This document shows, in pieces, positions 16,417-25,336 of a DNA stretch of 64,000 nt; within the stretch, counting starts at the first letter, position 1, and every line of letters begins with the position of its first letter. The stretch is from NCBI GenBank assembly GCA_902798385.1, contig CADBWK010000001.1:1-64000 (forward strand), read 5' to 3'. The notes beneath the pieces are model-generated. The model was not told the DNA's origin, did not search any database, and saw nothing but the letters and a program-made list of their open reading frames with translations. The DNA comes from an uncultured Bacteroidales bacterium. Lineage in GTDB: Bacteria > Bacteroidota > Bacteroidia > Bacteroidales > Paludibacteraceae. Position numbers and translations under genes: made by a program.

Positions 16417-16869
16417 TAATAATCATTATTATTGAAAGAAAAATATATTAAAAATATCCATTGATAGAAGTGGTATTTTAGCCGCTTTGCTATAAAGGAA
16501 AACGCGCTAACGCTTTGAGAAAACGCGGCGACATGGTCTCAACGACCTGTATTGTATCTAATCAGCTACATATCCGCTTGTATACGAGTATCCAGACGTT
16601 CATATATCAGCTTATCTACCATCTGGTGTAAACACCATCTTGTCGCCTTCATAAGAAAACGATCGAAAACAAGTGCTTCTATCAATGTCAAAAATACCTA
16701 AAATACACTGGTGGAGTTGTGTGTGTTGACTATGTTTCAGCAATGAGTGCAGGGGATTTATAACTCCTGCACATTTTTTATATAAATGTTATATTTTGTG
16801 TTTTGTGGAACAAAAAATAATGTTTTTAGAACGAAAAATGCTGTTTTTGGAACAAAAATGAAAGAAAAA
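16417..16869. other. Intergenic region without a recognisable gene
   Basis: About 450 nt between divergent operons. It holds a copy of the cassette element (16690-16719), a CGCTAACGCT word near 16505, and AT-rich sequence. No frame looks coding and no structured RNA was recognised. Confidence 0.5.
16690..16719 (-). promoter_or_regulatory. Second copy of the cassette-associated upstream element
   Basis: Read on the minus strand: CAACTCCACCAGTGTATT followed by TTAGGTATTTTT. It aligns with the element at 8516-8545 over ~30 nt with about five differences and lies upstream of the same kind of minus-strand genes. Confidence 0.45.
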
Positions 16870-16901
16870 TTTGCAGAATAAAAAAAAATGTTATATCTTT
16901 G
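16870..16901 (+). promoter_or_regulatory. Promoter of the AAA+/subtilase operon
   Basis: TTTG at 16870-16873, 20 nt, and TATCTTTG at 16894-16901. The in-frame TTG at 16871 is therefore the -33 box and not a start codon, which supports ATG 16919 as the start of the gene. Confidence 0.75.
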
Positions 16902-16918
16902 CGCAAAATTTTGAGTTT

Positions 16919-18016
16919 ATGTATTCAGAAGTATTAAGAATCATAGAAGGAGGGCTGCATAACGATGCCCGGAAGATTGTCAATTACTCCCAACGCTTAG
17001 CCGCTCAATTGGAGGCGGAGGGTGATAGGAAAACATCAGCCAGTATCCAAGAGTTATTGAGGAATAGCCATGCCCATATGGCAACGCTGGATCAATATAT
17101 CAATCTTCCTGTTGATACTGATAGTCGAATGCGCATGGCAGAGGTTTCTGACCCGAGTAAGAAGGCAACCAGTATTGTGTTGGAAGATTTGATAGAGAGT
17201 CAGGTGAGAGATTTCGTGAGGTTGGTAAATAGAAGAGCAGATCTTATTCGTGCCGGTGTGGATGTTCGATTCTCGATGTTGTTATATGGAGCGCCAGGTT
17301 GCGGAAAGACATCAATAGCGCATTTTGTATCGGAGCAGACGGGATTACCGTTGTTGGTCGTACGGTTGGATTCGTTGGTATCATCGTTGCTTGGAAATAC
17401 GGCAAAGAATATTCGGAAGGTATTTGAATTTGCGGATGGAAAACCTTGTATATTGTTTTTGGATGAGTTCGATGCGATAGCTAAAGCACGCGATGATGAA
17501 CATGAGTTGGGTGAGTTGAAACGCGTTATCAATAGTTTGCTGCAGAATATTGATAGTATGGCTCCGGATAGTGTGCTGATGGCGGCAACTAATCACGCGG
17601 AGTTATTGGATAAAGCCGTATGGAGACGATTCCAAACGACTATAGAAGTGGGAAATCCGAGCAATGCAATTAAACAGCAGATATTGAAGGTTCAAATAGG
17701 TGATTTTCCATGCGAGTTTATAAGTGATAACAAGCAATTGAGTCAATTGGCTACTTTGTTAGAACAGTCATCTCCTGCGGATATGCACACGACTATCAAC
17801 AAGGCGAAAGCCAAATCGGTGTTGGAAGGTCAAAAGGCATTAACCTATCCGGATGTAGTAATGGAAATATTCAATTATACCCAGCGGGATATGAATATAG
17901 ATGCTTTGGCACAATATATGTCGCAAGCAGGAATCCCTCAAACAACCATATCTCACATGCTGAATATTTCATTGCGTCAAGTAAAACAAATAACGAGTAA
18001 ATCTTCACAATTATGA
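16919..18016 (+). CDS. AAA+ ATPase paired with a subtilisin-like protease
   Basis: The 365-residue protein has a small helical N-terminal domain, then a classical AAA+ core: Walker A LYGAPGCGKTS (~124-134), Walker B CILFLDEFDA (~178-187), sensor 1 MAATNH and an arginine-finger region VWRRFQ. The C-terminal ~35 residues (YMSQAGIPQTTISHMLNISL) look like a helix-turn-helix. Single-copy AAA+ proteins of this type next to a subtilase probably act as a sensor or unfoldase that controls the protease. The protease gene overlaps by 4 nt. I infer a conflict or defence role from the neighbourhood. Confidence 0.75.
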   Translation: MYSEVLRIIEGGLHNDARKIVNYSQRLAAQLEAEGDRKTSASIQELLRNSHAHMATLDQYINLPVDTDSRMRMAEVSDPSKKATSIVLEDLIESQVRDFVRLVNRRADLIRAGVDVRFSMLLYGAPGCGKTSIAHFVSEQTGLPLLVVRLDSLVSSLLGNTAKNIRKVFEFADGKPCILFLDEFDAIAKARDDEHELGELKRVINSLLQNIDSMAPDSVLMAATNHAELLDKAVWRRFQTTIEVGNPSNAIKQQILKVQIGDFPCEFISDNKQLSQLATLLEQSSPADMHTTINKAKAKSVLEGQKALTYPDVVMEIFNYTQRDMNIDALAQYMSQAGIPQTTISHMLNISLRQVKQITSKSSQL

Positions 18017-20337
18017 AAAACTTGCCAATACAATTAGTAGAGTTCAGAGGACAACAAGATGAATTCAAACAGGAGACGAGAGGAGGTGGTGAACTACCGA
18101 GGTGGATAACGGATCATGAGGACGTCTATTATGCCAATAGTGCACGCGTACATGAGCAAATGTGTTCGTGGGATGTTTTGTTTGATGAGAGAGAACGCCA
18201 GCATAACGATATGCCGTTGCTGTTTGAGGTAGAACTAAGTGAAAATGCAGAAGCAAAATCTTATCGGAAAGATATTAAAGCAATTCTAAATGTGGAGAAT
18301 GGGAAGAATGTGATTGGCATGACAGAGCGGAGAAGGCTTTTAGTGAAAGCCAACAACCGTGCTGAATTGCGGCAAATGTCATCGAGGTTTGTAACTCAGA
18401 GAAAGGATGATTTAAGTAAACAACAACAGAAGGCATATGCCTCCATAATAAATACAAATTTGTATCAAACCAGAATAGATGAGTATGAAGATGGCGGGGC
18501 TTTGAAAATCCGGTTGGTAGATTATCAGAACGCACAGAATAATTCATCATGTGTGGCTCATTTGCGTCAGTTGTGTGAGGAGTATGGCCAGCCATGTGAG
18601 GAATTGGATTATGTAGAAGGGTTAAGGCTATATAAAACTAAAGCAGCATCTTCGGAATTTGTTCATCACCTTGCCAGCATTGATGGAATCCTATCAATAG
18701 AGGGAATGCCTACATACGGGTTAGATTTCGAAGAGTTAGAAGCGAATGGGAATTTGGCGTGTAACTATCCGGAGGAGGGAAAGACATACCCGTTGGTGGG
18801 GCTCATGGATACCGGTGTGGTAGATGCGATGCCATTTCAACCATGGAAAGACCGAGTTACACAAGTTCCTGATGAGTGGGAAAACGTATGTGTGCGACGA
18901 CATGGTTCATCTGTGGCAAGTATATTGCTATATGGCGACCAGTTATGTGAGGAAAAAAGGACAGGAACGGGTCCCTGTATGATTCGGGATTGCGTGGTTA
19001 ATATAGTCGACACAGGAAATGCAGTAGATGAGGATAAGTTAATTGGTTATAAAAAGAAAGCTGTAGCAGATAATCCTGATGTGAAGATATGGAATTGCTC
19101 TATGGGTTCTATGAGTGAAGCCCCATTCGATAAGATTTCAGATTTTGCCAAAACGCTAGATAAACTACAGCAGGATACCGATATTCTAATATGCAAGTCG
19201 GCTGGAAATAAACATGAGGATTATGATCGTATTACTAATGGTGCTGATTCGTTGTTGAGTTTATTAGTAGGTTCAACCAGCATTGCCGAGAATCAAGATG
19301 GAGATTTGGTGGAAGGATGGTCACCGAATTCTTGTATAGGATTGGCAGCAGGATCGGTTATCAAACCGGATATGGCCAATTTAGGAGGAGAAGACGGCCA
19401 TTTAGTACGCGTGATAAACGAAAGTGGTTGGGTCGTAGAGAATGGAGGAACGAGTTTTGCTACACCTCGAATTACGGCCATGGCGGCCAATTTAGCACAT
19501 CAATTGGGTGTGCATTATAATCCATTGCTTATAAAAGCTCTTTTAACCCACTTTGCAACATATCCTATTGGAATGAAGGATGAAGAGTTGGAGGAGAAGA
19601 TAAAAAAAGTAGGCTATGGAGTTCCTGCGCCTGTGCATGATATTTTGCATAACGACGAGAATGAGATTACGATGATTTTTCCATACCGTTTGCGAAAAGG
19701 AGTAGAATGTCGAGCAATCCAATTTATCTATCCGGAAGGACTTGTTGATAATGGGCATTATTACGGAGATATTACCTTGACATTGGTAACCAGTCCGATA
19801 TTAAATGTCAATCAAGATGGGGAGTATTGCCAGACGAATGTTGAAGTCTCATTACACACATACGATTATGAGACTCGTGTAGATATAAACGATCCAAACA
19901 CACCGCGCAGTTATAGGAATCCGATACGTTTGGAAGGCAGTAAAAATGTCTTGGCGGAGAATAACTATAGTCATAGTAGAAATAGGGAAGGCGTATTGGA
20001 ATTGTTTGAATGTAATAGAATTGATAAGAATCACAAGTATTCTCCAATAAAGAAGTACCATGTTAACTTGGAGCAAATGAGACCCGCATCACGTGAAGAA
20101 CTTTTGGCGAGTCATCGACAGTGGGCTCTTAAATTGATACCAGAGTTTAGAGAAGAAACACAAAGTTCACTTGCGGCTGGAGATTTAACAATTGAAGCAT
20201 ATCTGATAATGACGATACGTGATCCAAAGCAAAAAGGAATTGTGTATAATCAAGCGATGGCGCAGTTGGAGGCAAAGAATTTTGTCCATGATAATATTGT
20301 GATTCGTCAGGATGTGGAGATTGAGGCCGAAGAATAG
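18013..20337 (+). CDS. Subtilisin-like (S8) serine protease, AAA+ partner
   Basis: The 774-residue protein has a full S8 catalytic triad: Asp in GLMDTGV (~residue 265), His in RRHGSSVAS (~297) and Ser in GGTSFATP (~480). There is no signal peptide, so it acts in the cytoplasm. The ~250-residue N-terminal region is charged and has no recognised domain. The ~270 residues after the triad are beta-rich and could bind substrate or partner. A cytosolic subtilase coupled to an AAA+ ATPase would suit an infection-triggered cut of a host or phage protein, which is my inference. An HNH gene follows 85 nt downstream. Confidence 0.8.
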   Translation: MKNLPIQLVEFRGQQDEFKQETRGGGELPRWITDHEDVYYANSARVHEQMCSWDVLFDERERQHNDMPLLFEVELSENAEAKSYRKDIKAILNVENGKNVIGMTERRRLLVKANNRAELRQMSSRFVTQRKDDLSKQQQKAYASIINTNLYQTRIDEYEDGGALKIRLVDYQNAQNNSSCVAHLRQLCEEYGQPCEELDYVEGLRLYKTKAASSEFVHHLASIDGILSIEGMPTYGLDFEELEANGNLACNYPEEGKTYPLVGLMDTGVVDAMPFQPWKDRVTQVPDEWENVCVRRHGSSVASILLYGDQLCEEKRTGTGPCMIRDCVVNIVDTGNAVDEDKLIGYKKKAVADNPDVKIWNCSMGSMSEAPFDKISDFAKTLDKLQQDTDILICKSAGNKHEDYDRITNGADSLLSLLVGSTSIAENQDGDLVEGWSPNSCIGLAAGSVIKPDMANLGGEDGHLVRVINESGWVVENGGTSFATPRITAMAANLAHQLGVHYNPLLIKALLTHFATYPIGMKDEELEEKIKKVGYGVPAPVHDILHNDENEITMIFPYRLRKGVECRAIQFIYPEGLVDNGHYYGDITLTLVTSPILNVNQDGEYCQTNVEVSLHTYDYETRVDINDPNTPRSYRNPIRLEGSKNVLAENNYSHSRNREGVLELFECNRIDKNHKYSPIKKYHVNLEQMRPASREELLASHRQWALKLIPEFREETQSSLAAGDLTIEAYLIMTIRDPKQKGIVYNQAMAQLEAKNFVHDNIVIRQDVEIEAEE

Positions 20338-20422
20338 CAGAAGTCTGCAATATCTGCATAGGAAAACGGATTGCAGCTGAGCTATCAGGAAATAGTGAGT
20401 CGGTAATAAAAATTATATAACA

Positions 20423-20725
20423 ATGGCGAATTTTTCTGATGAAGTCATTCTTGCCGTTTGGAGAAAAGGAACGATTGTCCCAGGTTATGATCCGGCAGAA
20501 TGGAGAAAAGACCAATGTGGAGCATGGATTGGCTTCAAGTATTATGGCGATCGCTCAAGTGATTATGGCTGGGAGATTGATCATATAACTTCTGTAGCTC
20601 ATGGAGGAGGGGATAATTTGTCTAATCTTCGTCCTTTACATTGGCGCAATAACGTGAAGAAGTCAGACGGCAGACTCAGTTGCGCGGTAGAAGCATCCGG
20701 TAACAAAAATGTAGAAAAGAAGTAA
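20423..20725 (+). CDS. HNH endonuclease downstream of the subtilase
   Basis: This 100-residue protein has GWEIDHITSVAHGGGDNLSN (~52-71) and LRPLHWRNNVKKSD, giving the D-H...N...N metal-finger residues. It aligns along its length with the HNH protein at 9804-10163, including the shared KGTIVPGYDP start. It follows the subtilase on the same strand without a clear new promoter, so it may be a third part of that system. The next operon has its own promoter at 20914. Confidence 0.75.
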   Translation: MANFSDEVILAVWRKGTIVPGYDPAEWRKDQCGAWIGFKYYGDRSSDYGWEIDHITSVAHGGGDNLSNLRPLHWRNNVKKSDGRLSCAVEASGNKNVEKK

Positions 20726-20913
20726 TCGTGTAGCACACATGGCTTTAACCCCCGAGGGTATAATTGACATTGTATGGACCTCGGTACGTCATTAGACGGT
20801 AATTTGGCAGTAATGACAGCATGTCGTTGCTGCTTTTTGTTGATTTTTTGCAACAAAATGAAGAAAAAAAACATTTTTAGGTCCAAATATTTTTATATTT
20901 GGATTTTTTTTTG

Positions 20914-20921
20914 TAATTTTG
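20914..20921 (+). promoter_or_regulatory. -7 box of the specificity-protein/ATPase operon
   Basis: TAATTTTG fits TAnnTTTG. A TTG codon at 20919 lies in this box, so the ATG at 20943 is taken as the true start of the following gene. A -33 element is not clear. Confidence 0.5.
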
Positions 20922-20942
20922 CGAGCCAATATTAGAGTGCCT

Positions 20943-21995
20943 ATGATAGTAAAGTATAAGGAAACAGATTTGTCCGAGTTATACAGCAATATGTATGAGG
21001 TGGTTCGGCTGGGAGAGATAGCCCGAATTATCCCAGGCTATTACTCGAAATATGGTAGCATATTCAAATTGACAGATTGCAAGCTAAAAAACAATCTGCG
21101 CATAGAAGGTTATTCCAAGGAACTGCAACGCGATGTGATACTCGAACGAGATGCAGTTCGCGCATTGATAACCGCAAATGATGTAGATGATTTCATAGAT
21201 GCGAACTATATGGAATATACTACCTACCTTATTACGGCAGATCATCACGATGAGGATTTTAAGTATAACTATCCGTTAACAGCAAAATATCTGCAGGAAT
21301 GCTTCAGCGGTAATAACAAAGGATCCGCACTAGATATAGAAACAATTATACGACCCAGCATACGTGAGGCGATGGATAAGAAAAAGCTTATCCTTTCGGT
21401 AACGGGAGATATCAGCCATGCGATGTCGGATTCCGAGGCCAATGTTGTGCCTACCGTTGGTTCTTATCTTTGCACTTTCCCCGGAGAAGATTGGCAAACG
21501 ATAGTCGCTTACATGGCGATATTAAATTCCCGAACTTTCTCGTATATGCTGTATCACAGGTCTCAAGAAAGTGATTTAATTGGTTCCGGGCGAAAAAGTT
21601 TGTTAGAAGATTTGCCCGTACCTCGCTACACAAGCGAATTCATTATTTTGAATTATTTATCTGAGTGTCTACTGTATTTGTCGAAACCGTATTTACAGCC
21701 GATTTCCAAACGTATCTCCAATGAACGAATCGGGTATTATCTGACGAAAATATTAGATATGGTGGTGTATGAGTTGTACTTTCCTGAATATGTGCGTGAG
21801 CGCAATTTGAATGCGATAGAGTATATCAATAGTGCACCGTTTATGCAATCATCAATAGTTGATGATGACATTATATTGCAGACGTATCAGTGGTTTCAGC
21901 GTCCGGAGAATGTAATACGCCAAATGATAGAGGTATTAGATACCCGAAGTCCTGAATTGTTGTACAAAATCCAAAAGTTCAATCCGGATGAGTAA
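20943..21995 (+). CDS. TaqI-like DNA-specificity domain protein
   Basis: The 350-residue protein resembles the C-terminal target-recognition part of type IIG/BREX-like methyltransferases: VGSYLCTFPGEDWQ, AYMAILNSRTFSYMLYHRS, and SGRKSLLEDLPVPRYTS match the 'strand, ILNS, ...PVP' pattern of TaqI-like specificity domains, and YYLTKILDMVVYELYFPE is typical of such C-termini. No methyltransferase motif is present. It overlaps the following ATPase gene by 8 nt, so a stand-alone reader subunit working with that ATPase is likely. This two-gene arrangement is not one I can name. Confidence 0.6.
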   Translation: MIVKYKETDLSELYSNMYEVVRLGEIARIIPGYYSKYGSIFKLTDCKLKNNLRIEGYSKELQRDVILERDAVRALITANDVDDFIDANYMEYTTYLITADHHDEDFKYNYPLTAKYLQECFSGNNKGSALDIETIIRPSIREAMDKKKLILSVTGDISHAMSDSEANVVPTVGSYLCTFPGEDWQTIVAYMAILNSRTFSYMLYHRSQESDLIGSGRKSLLEDLPVPRYTSEFIILNYLSECLLYLSKPYLQPISKRISNERIGYYLTKILDMVVYELYFPEYVRERNLNAIEYINSAPFMQSSIVDDDIILQTYQWFQRPENVIRQMIEVLDTRSPELLYKIQKFNPDE

Positions 21996-23955
21996 GATAC
22001 AATCGATACATATCAATAATTTTAAGTTCTTCGGAGAATCGGAGCCGATTGAGTTGGGCGGCAAAAACCTGTTGCTATATGGAGAGAATGGTAGTGGCAA
22101 AAGTTCTATCTATAATGCGCTATACACACTGATGGAAGCGGCTACCAAAGAACCTAACGGAGTGCAAAAGTATTTTCAACCATTGTCTCAAAACAATTCG
22201 GAGTCATTGATTAATATACATGCAAACGAAGTGGGAGAGGGGCAATATGATTCCTATATCGAGGTAGAAGATGATAAAGGAAAGACCTATAGGCTATCTA
22301 ACACCGACACGGCATTATGCGGGGATGATGAATTCAGGGAATCGCAGCGTGCATCCGGCTTTATCAATTATCAATCGCTATTCCATTTCCAGCTATTCCG
22401 TAATAGCGAGAAGTCAAATCTGCATGAAGTTTTTAAGCATGCGATTATCCCATATTTGCCATGTTCGAAATATGAATATCAAGGCAAAGAGCTAACGACT
22501 GTATATGATTTATTCAAGGCCTATCTTAATTATGAGACCATCAAGCAGCCAAACCACAAAGGGAAGTTGGTGATCTATAAAGGCAAAGACTTATACAAAA
22601 ACTATCTCAAATTACAAGCAAAGATTAATGAAGAGTTAAGTGGGGTAATCGAATATGTAAATGAGCAACTTCCTCACTATTTGCACCAACTAGGATATTC
22701 TTTTAATGCCTATCTAAGATTTACAGAACAAGGACATAAGAAATATGACAGATGGCTGGATTTTCAACCGTTCGGAGTGTATCTGGAGATTGATGAATAC
22801 GATGGAAAGAAGTTTGATGAGGAAGCACCAATTATACACCCGAATGTGTTTTTGAACGAAGCAAAAATGTCAGCCTTGGCTTTTGCTATTCGATGGGCGA
22901 TCTTAACCAAACCGGCAGGAGAAGAAGTGGCAACGGACCGATTGCGGATAATTGTACTGGATGATTTAATGATAAGTTTGGATATGAGTAATCGAGAGAA
23001 GATGATTCGATTTCTATTGGATGATGCTCATACCAAGAAATGTCAGTTGCTATTTTTAACTCATGAGCGTATGTTGTTTGATGCTATGTTTCGTGAGTTG
23101 GGGTTGCGCTATAGTGTGAATGAAGCAAAGAAACTTGAAGATGAGTGGGTAATTTTGGAGATGTATGACCATGAAGTAAATGGCAAACATTTCCCATTAA
23201 TTCAACCACATCTATCAGCATATGGAAGAGCGTTAGCTTATTTCAATGGAAGTGATAGACCGATTGACTATATGGCAAGTGGCAACGCATTACGCCAAGC
23301 TATTGAGGGTGAGTTTAAGCGGATCTTTCAGTTTTTGAACGCTACCAATACGGATGGATCAGCTATAGACTATGAAAAATTGATGATAGGAAGTTGTCTT
23401 AAGATTGGTTTGGCAGAGTTCCCGAAGCATAATTTGTCGATAGATGTACTTAAGAAGTTGGACGATATGACGTGGTTCTCACTAAATCCGTTATCACATG
23501 ACAATCCATACAAGGACTTTTATCGTTCAGAGTTAGAATCAGCGTTTAAGGTGTATAATACATTATTGGCGATAAAGCAGAAAGTATTGATTCCTCAAGG
23601 GACAATACTTACATTCGATGTGGAGCGCACTGATGGCTCTACGCATCACTATGAGATGCAATTACACCAAGATTTATACATAAATATTGATGCAGAGCAT
23701 AAAGCATATCAGTTGTTAGATAATTGGTTAACCCTATTTATCTCCGAAGTAGGAAACAAGCCTTGTGAGGTAAAGAATACTTGTTTAAAAGATTTGTATA
23801 GTGAGACACTAGATTTTTTGATAAACAAGAAGCATGAAGAGGTTGTAAATAAATCTGCTACTATTTATGATGAAATTAAGATGGGTGATAAATCTATTAA
23901 TCAATTAATCGAAGAATTGTTTGCCAAAGAGCGCAGGATGCTGCATATAGCATAA
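21988..23955 (+). CDS. SMC/RecF-like AAA ATPase with specificity-protein partner
   Basis: The 655-residue protein has Walker A LLLYGENGSGKSSI (~28-41), a helical middle part, a signature region NEAKMSALAFAIRWAIL, Walker B LRIIVLDDLMISLD (~318-331) and a switch LLFLTHERM. A further ~290 residues at the C-terminus have no known domain. It belongs to the AAA_15/AAA_23-type ATPases common in defence modules. With the TaqI-like protein upstream it could form a DNA-sensing pair that needs a nuclease; no nuclease motif was found in either protein, and the nearest is the HNH gene at 20423. Confidence 0.7.
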   Translation: MSKIQSIHINNFKFFGESEPIELGGKNLLLYGENGSGKSSIYNALYTLMEAATKEPNGVQKYFQPLSQNNSESLINIHANEVGEGQYDSYIEVEDDKGKTYRLSNTDTALCGDDEFRESQRASGFINYQSLFHFQLFRNSEKSNLHEVFKHAIIPYLPCSKYEYQGKELTTVYDLFKAYLNYETIKQPNHKGKLVIYKGKDLYKNYLKLQAKINEELSGVIEYVNEQLPHYLHQLGYSFNAYLRFTEQGHKKYDRWLDFQPFGVYLEIDEYDGKKFDEEAPIIHPNVFLNEAKMSALAFAIRWAILTKPAGEEVATDRLRIIVLDDLMISLDMSNREKMIRFLLDDAHTKKCQLLFLTHERMLFDAMFRELGLRYSVNEAKKLEDEWVILEMYDHEVNGKHFPLIQPHLSAYGRALAYFNGSDRPIDYMASGNALRQAIEGEFKRIFQFLNATNTDGSAIDYEKLMIGSCLKIGLAEFPKHNLSIDVLKKLDDMTWFSLNPLSHDNPYKDFYRSELESAFKVYNTLLAIKQKVLIPQGTILTFDVERTDGSTHHYEMQLHQDLYINIDAEHKAYQLLDNWLTLFISEVGNKPCEVKNTCLKDLYSETLDFLINKKHEEVVNKSATIYDEIKMGDKSINQLIEELFAKERRMLHIA

Positions 23956-24015
23956 TTGTTTTATACTTAGCATAATGAATAACATTCAAAATAAATTTAT
24001 ATCACTGCTTACGTA

Positions 24016-24060
24016 CTCAACACAAACTGTTGAGACGATTTTAAATCAATAGTAACTTTT
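24016..24060 (+). promoter_or_regulatory. Promoter with overlapping inverted repeat, DUF262/HEPN operon
   Basis: CTCAACA (24016-24022) and TGTTGAG (24028-24034) form a perfect 7-bp inverted repeat that overlaps the -33 TTG (24030-24032). After 20 nt comes TAACTTTT (24053-24060), close to TAnnTTTG. The overlap suggests an operator, perhaps for autoregulation. It could also be a weak terminator of the previous gene. Confidence 0.5.
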
Positions 24061-24076
24061 TAAAAATTGTATAGAT

Positions 24077-25336
24077 ATGGAACTGAATAGTCAAATGCAA
24101 TTGGAGGAATTACGAGAGTTTGAAAATGGCTTTTATAAGCCGCATCAAGGAAAAACGGAACAAAAGAGAAACCTCACGGAAGAAGAGATAAATGACAAAT
24201 ATCTCAAAGGCGAGGTACGTATCGTAACGGAACAAGCACGCTATCCATTGCCGACTATTAGTGAAATGTTCTCTTCTGATAATTACATCCTGCGCCCTGA
24301 GTTCCAAAGAAGGCACCGATGGGATGTGAAGAAACAATCTAAACTGATTGAGTCATTCATTGTGAATGTACCTATTCCTCCGATATTTTTGTATGAGAAA
24401 GATTTTTCGGTATATGAAGTGATGGACGGATTACAACGCGTAACCGCCATTATGGAGTTTTATCAAGATAAATATGCCTTGGAAGGCTTAGAACAATGGG
24501 AAGAATTGAACGGAAAAAAATATTCTCAGTTACCTGAACAAATTAAAAAAGGTATTGACAGACGATATATATCCTCTATTATTCTATTGAAAGAAACTGC
24601 AAAGAGCGAAGAAGAGGCCAGTCGAATGAAACAGATGGTGTTCTCCAGAATCAATAGTGGTGGCGCGAAATTGGAGGATCAAGAATACCGCAACTCTCAA
24701 TACGCAAGTGCTTTTAATAATATGATAATTGAGTTAGCTCGCAATCCCTATTTTTGCGAGATATTTGATATTCCTCAAAGAACGGAAGATGAAGATTTGT
24801 TTGGAGATAACATCTCTAACGACTTGAAGGAAAATCAGTTGTTCAGCAAGATGAAGGATGTGGAATATGTGTTGCGATTCTTTGCAATGCGGAATATTCA
24901 AGCGTGGAATAAAGGTACATTATCCAAATTCTTGGATCAAGTGCTACAAGATAGTAGTTCTTTACCAGGTAATGTTACGAGCAAGTATAAGGAACTATTT
25001 AACGAGACCATCCAGTTGGCTTTTGAAATATATGGCGACAATGTCTTTAAATTAAGAAAAAAGTTTGAATATGAAGATAAAGATACAGGAGAAAAAGTAT
25101 CTATATGGCGTTGGAATAGCACTCCTAATTTGGTGGTGTACGATCCAGTGATGGTTGCATTGTCGAACAATATTGAGCATAAGGCCGAGTTATTAACTAA
25201 AAGGGTTGAAATAATGGAAAGGACACAATGTCTTTTGCAAGCAGATGAGGGAATGTGGAATGGCCGAAATACGGCGAAGAAGAACGTAGAAGATCGTATC
25301 GAAGCATTTGATAGCCTATTGAGAGAGGTGTTATGA
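24077..25336 (+). CDS. DUF262 (ParB/GmrS-like NTPase) protein
   Basis: The 419-residue protein shows the DUF262 hallmarks: FQRRHRWDVKKQSKLIESFI (~76-95), VPIPPIFLYE and VMDGLQRVTAIMEF (~115-128), which contain the DGxQR motif of the ParB/Srx-like nucleotidase fold found in GmrS and type IV restriction proteins. The C-terminal part is helical. The following HEPN gene overlaps by 4 nt. DUF262 in pair with a HEPN RNase is a recurrent conflict arrangement in which the DUF262 protein is thought to sense and control the RNase. The DUF1524 nuclease half of GmrSD is absent. Confidence 0.8.
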   Translation: MELNSQMQLEELREFENGFYKPHQGKTEQKRNLTEEEINDKYLKGEVRIVTEQARYPLPTISEMFSSDNYILRPEFQRRHRWDVKKQSKLIESFIVNVPIPPIFLYEKDFSVYEVMDGLQRVTAIMEFYQDKYALEGLEQWEELNGKKYSQLPEQIKKGIDRRYISSIILLKETAKSEEEASRMKQMVFSRINSGGAKLEDQEYRNSQYASAFNNMIIELARNPYFCEIFDIPQRTEDEDLFGDNISNDLKENQLFSKMKDVEYVLRFFAMRNIQAWNKGTLSKFLDQVLQDSSSLPGNVTSKYKELFNETIQLAFEIYGDNVFKLRKKFEYEDKDTGEKVSIWRWNSTPNLVVYDPVMVALSNNIEHKAELLTKRVEIMERTQCLLQADEGMWNGRNTAKKNVEDRIEAFDSLLREVL

